The notes beneath the pieces were generated by a model. That model did not search any database. It saw only the letters and a list, made by a program, of their open reading frames with translations, and was not told the DNA's origin. A program made the position numbers and the translations under genes. Source: Promerops cafer (taxonomy: Eukaryota; Chordata; Aves; Passeriformes; Nectariniidae). Taken from it: 64,000 nt of DNA. Positions 33,701-39,692 of this stretch are shown here, piece by piece. Position 1 is the first letter of the stretch, and every line of letters starts with the position of its first letter. The stretch is from positions 129,942 through 193,941 of the forward strand of contig VZSE01013368.1 in assembly GCA_013398275.1 (NCBI GenBank). Direction: 5' to 3'.

Positions 33701-36470
33701 CTCTGCTCTTATGAAGTGTCTCTGCTTTAACACAGGGCAGTGGCAAAGCTCAGGACATACACACGATTTTCACAGGTCACTCCAGGAGTTTCAGAATCAC
33801 TTTATAACCCTGGGAGTTGCCAGGAAGCTCAAAGGTAATGGGCAGAGCTCCGCGTCCCAGATGTCAACAAAAGATTGCCAAAAGCCTCAGTACAGACAAT
33901 ATTTCTCTTTTATTTCCTCTAGCTATTCTTCGTTTTCATGACCATAACATCGATTATTATTAAACAAACAACCAACCCCCATTCCCCTAAGCTAAGTAAA
34001 CCTATGATTTTGTAGTCAGAGGAACCATACATAGACATAAGCAAGTGAAGTGCAATGTACCTGGATTGCCCCTCAGCCTGATCCTTCTCCCTGATAGACC
34101 CCAAACCTTCCTCTCTCTCCCAGACACCCCTTCCCCTGTGATCCTTCTTCCTCTGACACATGTCAGCACAGATGAGGGCTAATTTCCAGAAGAGCTAATG
34201 ACATGTATGTAAACCATAGCAAAATGTAAACCATTTTCTCTGTGGCCTGGGCTTACAGGCAGATGAAAAAATGAAAGGACACAAATATTTAAACTTATTT
34301 TAAATGAAAACCCCTATTTGCTTCATGATGTAGTGACAAGCTAAGCAGACTCAAGTTAGTACTTGGACAAGAAACTCTGATGAAATCGAAATGTTGCAAT
34401 AAGAATTGCAGTGAAAATATTTCTTCCTTCTGAGTCAGTATTGAGCAAACAGCTTCCTGCAGGTGTTGCAGCAGCTCCAGAGCCAAGCCGGGCTGTATTG
34501 ATCTCTCTGCTTACTGGAAGTCCTTAGAACATTTTTATCTCCTGATTATGACTCACCTTGAAAGTAGTTGATCATTAATTTCTGTATCACCTGTTTTAGT
34601 GTGAAACATCTGAAAGACATTGTTCCAATTTTCTGAACAGCCCCAGCTTTCTGTTCCAGACTTGAGTAAGTTCCATTTATCCTCCAGATCCTTCTGCTAT
34701 CAGGAGAGGATGTTGTATGTGTTGACAAGCTGCTCTGAAAACTTGGAATGAAAACCTGTATATATCAGCACACACTGTTGTGATATGAAACAAAGCCTCA
34801 GTGATATTGAGATGATTTAACTGAGATAAATAAGGCATTTTTAAAGGTAGAAAAAAAAATTTGTAATGTTTTTTCCAAACTTTTACAGTATTCTGAAAGG
34901 TCAGTGAGGGAGTTACTGTAAAATCAGATGAGCAGTTTCTATCACAAGAGAAGCAAGGAAACAAATAATTGATCTAGTTTACTTACTTGTCATATACCCT
35001 GGTTTTAGTGAAGTTTATTGTCTTGTCATACTGGTATTTTCTGTAGTCTTCAATAGCATCTTTAACCATGCTGGCAAGCAGCACCACAACCAGAGGCAGC
35101 ATCGTAATCTCCCTGTGGAAGACTTCCAGTTGTGGGAACCAGTTTAGAACCACCAGAATGAAAAGGTAAAGATTACCCAGCCTGAAAAGGTATAAAATAA
35201 ATTAAAAGTAGTCAGAAATTAGAACATATCCTTTCCTTAATGAACAACCCCCATTCTGTGTCAAAGGAACATTAATAATTTCACTCCTCTACTTTCCTTT
35301 TCCTTTCTCCAGAATGAATTAATCAGCCGATAACCTAGGTGCTAATTTTTCCTTTGGAAGAGCCTGTGACATACATTTTCATAATATTATAGATAGATCC
35401 AGTTTTCTCACATGTTGGAAACACTCTTTATCGCTGGGATCTCCAAGGTCTTTAATGGCCCCTCACCACTTCAGGCTTGAAAATGAGCACAAAATTAAGC
35501 AAAAGCCAAACAAACCTTAAAAACTAGCCAATGAATTTATAGAAAAGTTCCCATCAGGAATCCATGAAGGATTCTGCAAATGGCAGGTCAAATTAGGAAT
35601 GGGCCAATCAAGTATACAGAATGAAAATTTGAGAGCTAGAGATGGATATACAACTCTTTATTGTGATGATGGTTCCCTGGGCATTTTTTGACTTGATTCT
35701 TTATGCTGGGGGGTTTACATAATTTTAAACCAGCACTTGGAAAGAAACCTGACCTTGCACATACGTATATAAAATTTCTACATCGGTAGACAGTCACTTT
35801 GTGACATTAAAAATATATCAAAATTGAGCTGCTGAAATCCACAGAATTTCATAGGTGTCTCAACACATCATCCAATGAATATTTTTTGTGCTCTAAACAC
35901 CAGAGGATTACGCAACACAAAACCAGAAGGATTTTTAAATAAAAACTTGATTTTTTTTCAAGGAGAACTGTTGCAGCATTCAATTAAAAAAGCTGGTCAC
36001 AGCAGCGGTTAAGCACTCCCTGTACTTTCTTTAATCTGCCATTTCAGTGTCAACTGAGTGCCATTTTGTTACAAATTATCATCACCTAAGTTTTAGCACA
36101 ATTGCAAGTACAAAAGCAGCCCTTCTCCATCACACTCAAATATCACAGTTTCAGAGAGTTCTTGAATCTCACGGATCATTGAATGAATTTTTTACCTGCG
36201 AAACTGTCTCAAAAGATTTTGGGGCAAAAAAGTGAACCATGTGTATTTTGTGGTCTGTATCCTGTTTCTAGAACAAAACGTAGAAGCTTGTTTCCAGTCT
36301 TTCCAGCGTCTCCCATCGTCAGGCAACACAATCCTCCATTTGTTCAGGCTGAGTTTTGGTTTGTCTCTGACAGAAAACAGCAGTGGTGCTGATTCTGAGA
36401 GAGCCTGGGAGGGTCTCTGAGCTCCCAGTCGCTGCCAGCGGCACAAAGCCGAGTCCACAGACAAAGCCAT
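3570..36470 (-). CDS. ATP10B: ATP10B-like class V P4-ATPase (lipid flippase), 3'-truncated by window
   Basis: Gene-level entry; the 14 coding exons are listed separately. P4-ATPases move lipids from the outer to the inner leaflet using ATP, with a CDC50/TMEM30 beta subunit; mammalian ATP10B is reported as a late endosomal/lysosomal glucosylceramide and phosphatidylcholine flippase. Seen here: TTKYT near residue 73, TM1-TM2 about 94-136, DGET 208-211 (actuator), TM3 in exon 6, TM4 with PISL in exons 7-8, phosphoacceptor Asp433 in [20 protein letters not shown] and KGADSV in the N-domain (about 700 and 778), and TGDKQET 902-908. Joining 36196-36470, 34987-35181, 23671-23875, 21081-21166, 18432-18538, 14685-14816, 12108-12235, 10746-10998, 9563-9795, 7822-8001, 6679-7264, 6057-6163, 5251-5377 and 3570-3754 gives 2799 nt, an open frame of 933 codons. 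From memory, human ATP10B is about 1460 residues, so roughly a third is off-window. ATP10B is preferred over ATP10A/D by the N-terminus (MALSVDS), the EHPPYDVPD loop and the exon 9-11 linkers. Confidence 0.93.
3755..5250 (-). other. ATP10B: ATP10B intron 13
   Basis: About 1.5 kb of AT-rich sequence between exons 13 and 14. I saw no exon, repeat family or RNA gene in it. Confidence 0.85.
5251..5377 (-). CDS. ATP10B: ATP10B exon 13
   Basis: 127 nt, acceptor gtgttacgcag|GTCTTG, donor CTGCTGG|GTAGCT (phase 1). It encodes [40 protein letters not shown] and LLG, the helical segment returning toward the P-domain. The donor GTAGCT is weaker than its neighbours', but the junction to [11 protein letters not shown] is exact. 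Confidence 0.94.
5378..6056 (-). other. ATP10B: ATP10B intron 12
   Basis: Short intron of about 0.7 kb; nothing else recognised. Confidence 0.85.
6057..6163 (-). CDS. ATP10B: ATP10B exon 12 (N-domain end)
   Basis: 107 nt, acceptor tgtttcacag|GTGACA, donor AAGAAG|GTGGGA (phase 0). It encodes [20 protein letters not shown] then [28 protein letters not shown] is highly conserved across class V flippases. Confidence 0.95.
6164..6678 (-). other. ATP10B: ATP10B intron 11
   Basis: Short AT-rich intron of about 0.5 kb; nothing else recognised. Confidence 0.85.
6679..7264 (-). CDS. ATP10B: ATP10B exon 11 (nucleotide-binding domain)
   Basis: 586 nt, the largest exon; acceptor atatttctag|GTCACA, donor TCCAAAG|GTAATT (phase 1). 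It opens with [20 protein letters not shown] and [16 protein letters not shown], then an acidic/Ser linker with little conservation, then [51 protein letters not shown] and [24 protein letters not shown] and KGADSV are the ATP-binding signatures of P4-ATPases. Confidence 0.96.
7265..7821 (-). other. ATP10B: ATP10B intron 10
   Basis: About 0.55 kb; nothing else recognised. Confidence 0.85.
7822..8001 (-). CDS. ATP10B: ATP10B exon 10 (N-domain)
   Basis: 180 nt (60 codons), acceptor tctcttccag|GAAAAG, donor CAAAGG|GTAATC, phase 0 at both ends. It encodes [20 protein letters not shown], a variable patch, then [18 protein letters not shown] and ATEPRQR. Human ATP10B has SSIADFFLALTICNSVMVST here (from memory). 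Confidence 0.93.
8002..9562 (-). other. ATP10B: ATP10B intron 9
   Basis: About 1.6 kb. It contains a poly(T) run of about 20 at 9171-9190; no CR1 body is attached, so it is treated as simple sequence. Nothing else recognised. Confidence 0.8.
9563..9795 (-). CDS. ATP10B: ATP10B exon 9 (basic, Ser-rich linker)
   Basis: 233 nt, acceptor cttttacag|ACAGGC, donor CCCATT|GTGAGT (phase 0). It encodes a poorly conserved cytosolic linker between the P- and N-domains: [60 protein letters not shown] followed by EKDVTPD in exon 10 is the conserved class V anchor. Several R-x-x-S sites suggest basophilic kinase targets (inference). The Arg-rich part is distinctly GC/CpG-rich compared with its surroundings. 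Confidence 0.9.
9796..10745 (-). other. ATP10B: ATP10B intron 8
   Basis: About 0.95 kb; no repeat or exon recognised. Confidence 0.8.
10746..10998 (-). CDS. ATP10B: ATP10B exon 8 (TM4 PISL and catalytic DKTGT)
   Basis: 253 nt, acceptor ctctctttcag|ATTTTA, donor GAAAATG|GTGAGA (phase 1). It encodes [20 protein letters not shown] (PISL in TM4 lines the lipid path), [16 protein letters not shown], and [20 protein letters not shown] with Asp433 as the phosphorylated residue, then [17 protein letters not shown]. No catalytic residue is missing. Confidence 0.97.
10999..12107 (-). other. ATP10B: ATP10B intron 7
   Basis: About 1.1 kb; a purine-rich run near 11920-11942, otherwise nothing recognised. 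Confidence 0.8.
12108..12235 (-). CDS. ATP10B: ATP10B exon 7 (TM3-TM4 loop, TM4 start)
   Basis: 128 nt, acceptor attcctacag|GGCATG, donor CTGCAG|GTAAAA (phase 0). It encodes [20 protein letters not shown] then [17 protein letters not shown]. The exoplasmic loop [10 protein letters not shown] closely follows ATP10B and differs from ATP10A and ATP10D. Confidence 0.95.
12236..14684 (-). other. ATP10B: ATP10B intron 6
   Basis: About 2.4 kb. Plus-strand open frames around 12.3-12.6 kb show no recognisable motif. A small stretch near 14222-14270 repeats ttatgagcatta-type words. Nothing else recognised. Confidence 0.75.
14685..14816 (-). CDS. ATP10B: ATP10B exon 6 (TM3)
   Basis: 132 nt, acceptor gttttgaag|GCCATG, donor GCTGTAG|GTATGA (phase 1). 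It encodes [20 protein letters not shown], then IEQRLN and the TM3 helix [18 protein letters not shown]. The acceptor has a weak pyrimidine tract, but frame and homology are unambiguous. Confidence 0.95.
14817..18431 (-). other. ATP10B: ATP10B intron 5
   Basis: About 3.6 kb. It holds an 88-bp unit with an internally deleted second copy and one N (16288-16426, separate entry). No exon recognised. Confidence 0.75.
16288..16426. repeat. Imperfect local tandem duplication with one undetermined base
   Basis: The word attcctttccaattagttga at 16288 returns at 16378 with one change, and the block gaacagaaaatcagaaatat at about 16354 returns at about 16405. The second copy lacks about 40 internal bases. 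Position 16376, at the junction, is N, suggesting conflicting reads or a polymorphic repeat number. Confidence 0.85.
18432..18538 (-). CDS. ATP10B: ATP10B exon 5
   Basis: 107 nt, acceptor tcttctag|GGAGCAG, donor ATGCAG|GTAAGA (phase 1). It encodes [20 protein letters not shown] then [28 protein letters not shown] and GIVIYAGHETK (completed by exon 6) are strongly conserved in class V flippases and lead out of the actuator domain. Confidence 0.95.
18539..21080 (-). other. ATP10B: ATP10B intron 4
   Basis: About 2.5 kb. A poly(T) run near 19279-19293; no exon or known repeat body recognised. Confidence 0.75.
21081..21166 (-). CDS. ATP10B: ATP10B exon 4
   Basis: 86 nt, acceptor cttgtag|GATACT, donor TATAT|GTAAGT (phase 2). 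It encodes [20 protein letters not shown] followed by DLNKFKGY, part of the actuator domain. [13 protein letters not shown] matches the class V signature CE-x-PNN-x-L-x-x-F-x-G. Confidence 0.93.
21240..21692 (+). mobile_element. CR1 LINE 3' end, plus orientation
   Basis: Contains CR1 3'-region landmarks: attaggaagaaattcctccc, the tract around gtggtgaggccctggcacag, ggctgtcccatccctggaag, the ggtgtccctgcccac motif, and a terminal gattctatggttctgtg (CR1 octamer repeat) at about 21674-21690. It is 5'-truncated as usual and lies in intron 3, antisense to ATP10B. Confidence 0.92.
21855..22150 (-). mobile_element. CR1 LINE 3' end, minus orientation
   Basis: The reverse complement shows the CR1 3' consensus: ggaagaaatccttccgtttg, ccctggcacaggttgtccag, gccccatccctggaagtgtc, ggtgtccctgcccatgggag and gatgatctttaag near the 3' end. 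The terminal octamers are eroded. It is 5'-truncated near 22150, and its 3' end faces that of the plus-strand copy about 160 bases away. Confidence 0.92.
23671..23875 (-). CDS. ATP10B: ATP10B exon 3 (actuator domain, DGET)
   Basis: 205 nt, acceptor gcaacag|GGAGGAA, donor AGCCAG|GTCAGT, ending in phase 0. It encodes [55 protein letters not shown] and ends GFGSQ. DGET is the P4-type version of the TGES loop that dephosphorylates the aspartyl-phosphate intermediate. Both alternative N-terminal modules are in phase with this exon. Confidence 0.95.
23876..32895 (-). other. ATP10B: ATP10B intron 2, part between exon 3 and the alternative exon
   Basis: About 9 kb without a recognised exon. AT-rich simple stretches near 26155-26215 and 32050-32075 and an A-run at about 32690-32703. 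I saw no CR1 or LTR landmark here. The intron continues through the alternative exon to exon 2. Confidence 0.7.
32896..33398 (-). CDS. Alternative ATP10A-like N-terminal exon (ATG through TM2)
   Basis: A 503-nt open segment with its own ATG (33398) encodes 167 residues plus two bases and ends at AGCAG|GTAAGC. It contains a Cys cluster (C24, C25, C27), a Lys/Arg-rich stretch (about 41-56), [16 protein letters not shown] (81-96), an intact EQFHRFAN motif, TM1 (about 105-123, [18 protein letters not shown]) and TM2 (about 128-143), ending [11 protein letters not shown]. These segments match ATP10A ([23 protein letters not shown] in human, from memory) better than ATP10B. Its donor phase equals that of exon 2, so splicing to exon 3 gives [15 protein letters not shown] in frame and a 944-codon product to the window edge. 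The same frame stays open upstream to 33578, but that codon is GTG, so the ATG is preferred. It has no acidic dileucine before TM1. Alternatives: a relic exon of a lost paralogue, or a cassette exon. Confidence 0.8.
33475..33476 (-). promoter_or_regulatory. Candidate splice acceptor upstream of the alternative exon
   Basis: The minus strand reads caactcttctctccaccacttag, a long pyrimidine tract and AG, with the exon starting at 33474. From 33474 to the donor at 32896 is 579 nt, a multiple of three, open in the ATG frame. The alternative exon could therefore be entered from an upstream 5' UTR exon, or even included after exon 2. Confidence 0.45.
33477..34986 (-). other. ATP10B: ATP10B intron 2, part between alternative exon and exon 2
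   Basis: About 1.5 kb that must contain the promoter of the alternative exon if it is a first exon. Candidate elements (acceptor at 33475, TATA at 33801) are listed separately; no coding exon seen. Confidence 0.65.
33801..33806 (-). promoter_or_regulatory. Candidate TATA box for the alternative N-terminal exon
   Basis: The minus strand reads GGGTTATAAAGTGA here, about 400 nt upstream of the alternative ATG at 33398. If used, transcription would start near 33770 and give a roughly 370-nt 5' leader. No CpG enrichment surrounds it. A single TATA match in AT-rich DNA is weak evidence. Confidence 0.25.
34987..35181 (-). CDS. ATP10B: ATP10B coding exon 2 (TM1-TM2)
   Basis: 195 nt, acceptor ttttcag|GCTGGG, donor GACAA|GTAAGT (phase 2). 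It encodes [16 protein letters not shown] (TM1), then [13 protein letters not shown], which is diagnostic of ATP10B/D rather than ATP10A, then TM2 and [17 protein letters not shown] leading into the actuator domain. It joins exon 3 to read [17 protein letters not shown]. The residues just before TM1 (R-L-G-N) depart from the usual W/F-A-N seen in flippases. Confidence 0.9.
35182..36195 (-). other. ATP10B: ATP10B intron 1 (between coding exons 1 and 2)
   Basis: About 1.0 kb with canonical borders; nothing else recognised. Confidence 0.85.
36196..36470 (-). CDS. ATP10B: ATP10B coding exon 1 (ATP10B-type N-terminus)
   Basis: Encodes residues 1-91 plus two bases. The start MALSVDS matches mammalian ATP10B, which fixes the start codon at 36470. 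An acidic dileucine motif (ESAPLL, E26/L30/L31) sits where human ATP10B has ETTPLL; such motifs are AP-complex sorting signals to endosomes and lysosomes. [15 protein letters not shown] is the conserved pre-TM1 segment. The donor is CGCAG|GTAAAA in phase 2. A plausible acceptor (tctttcag) lies 19-20 bases upstream of the ATG at 36490-36491, so the 5' UTR probably continues in an upstream exon. Oddity: the next motif reads NLLRQFRR instead of the family-typical N-L-F/Y-E-Q-F-H-R. Confidence 0.9.
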
Positions 36471-36489
36471 TCACAGCAGGGATGGCAGG

Positions 36490-39400
36490 CTGAAAGACAA
36501 ATGCATAGCAAGTGCTGAAATCCAATTCCACTCTGCTAGAAAACTCCCTTCATGTTTTGCAAGCAGAGGTTTAACATAAAGACAATTCTGCTCGGTGCAT
36601 TGCGTGTTCTTCGATCGCAGAACTTCTGCAGAGGATGCACAGAATAAAAGACACAACAAAATCTTCAAAATGAGAAAATCTATTTCTATCTCTGGGGACG
36701 AAAAATATCTAAAATCTATTTTCCGTGTCTTAGAACAGCAAATTGACAGAGATAAAGCCAATTTAACAGTGGTGAACATCGGCTTTCCCATCATGAATCC
36801 TGTATCTTATTTTTCAAATTATAAAGTGCCACCAAATCTATTCAGGCATTTTTCTTAAAATTTCTGACTTTCTTACAATACTTTTCCTGTTTGTTCTTAC
36901 TTATAGTGGGACTGGTTCAGGTATTGAATCCTAATAGCTCAGATAAAAAAGAACTGCAGCATCAGCTTAATCACATTTACACACAGGTAACAGTTTCCCA
37001 AAGTCTTCAAAGAAATCTGTTTTGAAAAGAAAATGCCAGCCAGCACTAAAACAATGGATGTTTTATGGGTTGGAGAGATAAAGGAATTAAATCTTCCAAT
37101 ACTAATCCTGTTATCATTGAAACCTTGTCCCTGATTTGCTCACACATTCACAGCTGCAGGTGTGATGCAGCGTGCCAGGCGCTCGGGCTCCAGCCACGCC
37201 AGAGTAGGTGCTGTTATGCTCAATCTGAACACAGCAAAATCTCACTCAAACAGCCTGAGTTTGAGAGCTGGAAGCTGCCAGACCATGACAATGCACTAAA
37301 TATGCAAAAGGAAACCAAAAATAAAAGGCACTGGCTTTGTGCAGCTTCAGGGTTCCACTGAACATAACATGCGAACTGAATCCACCTAATTTAGACTGGG
37401 GGAAATACAAAGAATGTGACTTTCTTTAGGAAAAAGAACCAACCCTTAATCATATTCAAAATTATGTGCATGTTTGAATCTTGGAAGAAGAGAAAACTAC
37501 TCTGCCAGTGTGCAAATGAATGAGTATTTGACTGAAATCAAAGTTATATTCAACATATAGTAACTTAGAGCCATGTCCTTACAGTGTAATCTTTAAACTG
37601 TGGTGCTGAAGGATTTTATAATGAAAAGCCAGAAATTCCATTGTTGGTGGTTACCAAAAAACAGACACTAAGCACTCAGTGAAAACATGGTAGTGAAATG
37701 ATGCAGCTAATATTTTCTAGGTTAAAGGCTGGACACCTGGAAAATTTTGCTACCTTGTTCTTGTCCTGAGAAATTAACTCCCCAGTTGATTTCAGTTTAA
37801 ATTAAGATCTGAACAGTGGATGCAAAAGTGACCCAGATACATATTGTACTACATACATCTTTAACCACATTATACATATATATATATATATATATATATC
37901 TTCATATAAGTTGCAGGTGACAGAGTGTCACACTACCTATCAGAGCACCTCGTTCTGTATGTGAGATACATCAAGGTAGGTCAAAATTCCTTAGAATTTA
38001 TAAATGAAAAAAAGCAATAATTTCATATTTCAATTTAGCATATTGCTAAAAATAAAAGCAGACAAGATTAATTAAGGCAGCTTTACACATAATAGAACCA
38101 TGTCTTCCACAACTTCCCCTGGGAAACTCTAAAGCTTCACAAATCACAATTAGGCAAGCCTGCTTGACATTCAAGAGAGGGTCCCTCTGCACTCCATCTT
38201 AACAAATTTCTTACTGTATAAATGAATTCATGAAATGACTTGGTTTTATTCAGTTTGGAAATCAGCCCTGCTCCCGATTGTCTTTGAAAGGCAGTGGTAA
38301 AACAGTGTCATATCCATGAAGAGAGGCCAAATGGTGCCATCAGGCAACTGAATCTGTTGCAGGAAATGTAGAGATGTCCTCATAAGCCACACAGAACTAA
38401 GCAAGTGCTCTCTGGGGGGAATTACATAACTGCATGCATAACCAAAGCAGCAAGATAATGGCTTTCTTGACCTGTGAACTTCAGTGCTGAGAGTGAAAAA
38501 GTAGCAGAAGCAAACAAAACTACTTATTTCAGATCACTAAAAACATGAAGGATACTGAATGTGCCATCAATGTTAGCAGATCACCAACAGGAAAGAAAAA
38601 AGAACTCGAAGATATGTCCTTCTGTAAGATTACAATTTTCTATAATTCAGACAACTTCTTACAAGAATATTCCAACTTGCTGGAAGTTTGATGTGTTATG
38701 CCATATTCTGTATGGTAGGAAATCTACAAAAAATATTGCACTTCTTTGGCAATATATTTAATGTGTCTGTCTCAACCCTTTCTGAAAGAGCTTCATAAAA
38801 TCCATTTTCTGCAATTCTAGAATATTTTACAGACTTATTTGATTTATATTTTCACAGAGATACCACTGAAAGAACCTGTGACGTGTGGATTTTTTCAACA
38901 TACTTTTACAGAAGTAGCTGGCTTGCTTTCATCTAGTTAGTGAAGCTTCAACACCACAATTCATATCCTGAAAGAGAAAGATCAAGGTGATGCAGACATT
39001 CCCAACACCATTATGTTTGGGATTTTCCATCTATTCCACTTCAGCACAGTGATTACAACAGGTGCTTTTTCCAGTGCTGGCACATTTAGAACAGTTGCAG
39101 CCTTGCCTGAGCTCCCCTTTGTCAGCCACTTCTGAAATACTGCCTTCAAAAGGAATCAGTAAGCTCCTGCTTGATTTCTGACTGGGATTTTGAGACTTTC
39201 CATGGGACAAAGCCAGAAGCAGCAGACAGGGCTGCAGAAGTTGCACTGTGCTCACCTGTGCTCACCCTGCCCCTGAGCAACAGGATGAGAAATACATGGA
39301 CAGCCCATGGCTGAGCTGCAGCTCAGCACCTGCCAGGCTTGGAAAGGAGGGCACAGAAAGAAGTCATCTGTGCTCTTAAACTCACAAAGGCTAATAAGTA

Positions 39401-39600
39401 GGAGGCAGCCTACCTACTTCAGGTAAGCAGTGCAGAGGAATATCCATGACAATTTCCCCTCTATTGCTATATAATCATACAGCATAAGCTTTTAGTGTCT
39501 CATTGTCCAGTCTTTTGTAAAGTTTCAGTCAATTAATGTTGTTATAATCATTCCCTAATCGAAAACCTAAAAAGTTTCAGTTTCAAGAAACTATTTACCT
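36490..39600. other. 5' flank / presumptive 5' UTR intron, no gene seen
   Basis: No coding exon with recognisable homology on either strand. It contains a (TA)n microsatellite (separate entry). If ATP10B begins at the CpG island near 57.5 kb, this is part of its first intron. Confidence 0.5.
37869..37899. repeat. (TA)n microsatellite
   Basis: An uninterrupted TA run of about 12 to 14 units preceded by tacata. Likely length-polymorphic. Confidence 0.9.
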
Positions 39601-39692
39601 CCATTCCATTCCATTCCATTCCATTCCATTCCATTCCATTCCATTCCATTCCATTCCATTCCATTCCATTCCATTCCATTCCATTCCATTCC
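39601..39692. repeat. (CCATT)18 pentanucleotide microsatellite
   Basis: Eighteen perfect CCATT units plus CC. The complementary strand is (AATGG)n and generates an apparent repeating open frame (MEWNG) that is not a gene. The unit equals the GGAAT/ATTCC pentamer known from primate satellites II/III, but at 90 bp this is an ordinary short tandem repeat. Confidence 0.97.

Noticed and set aside
39031..39255. Cys-rich minus-strand open frame
   Set aside because: Short, no signal for splicing or homology; Cys spacing fits no family I recognise.
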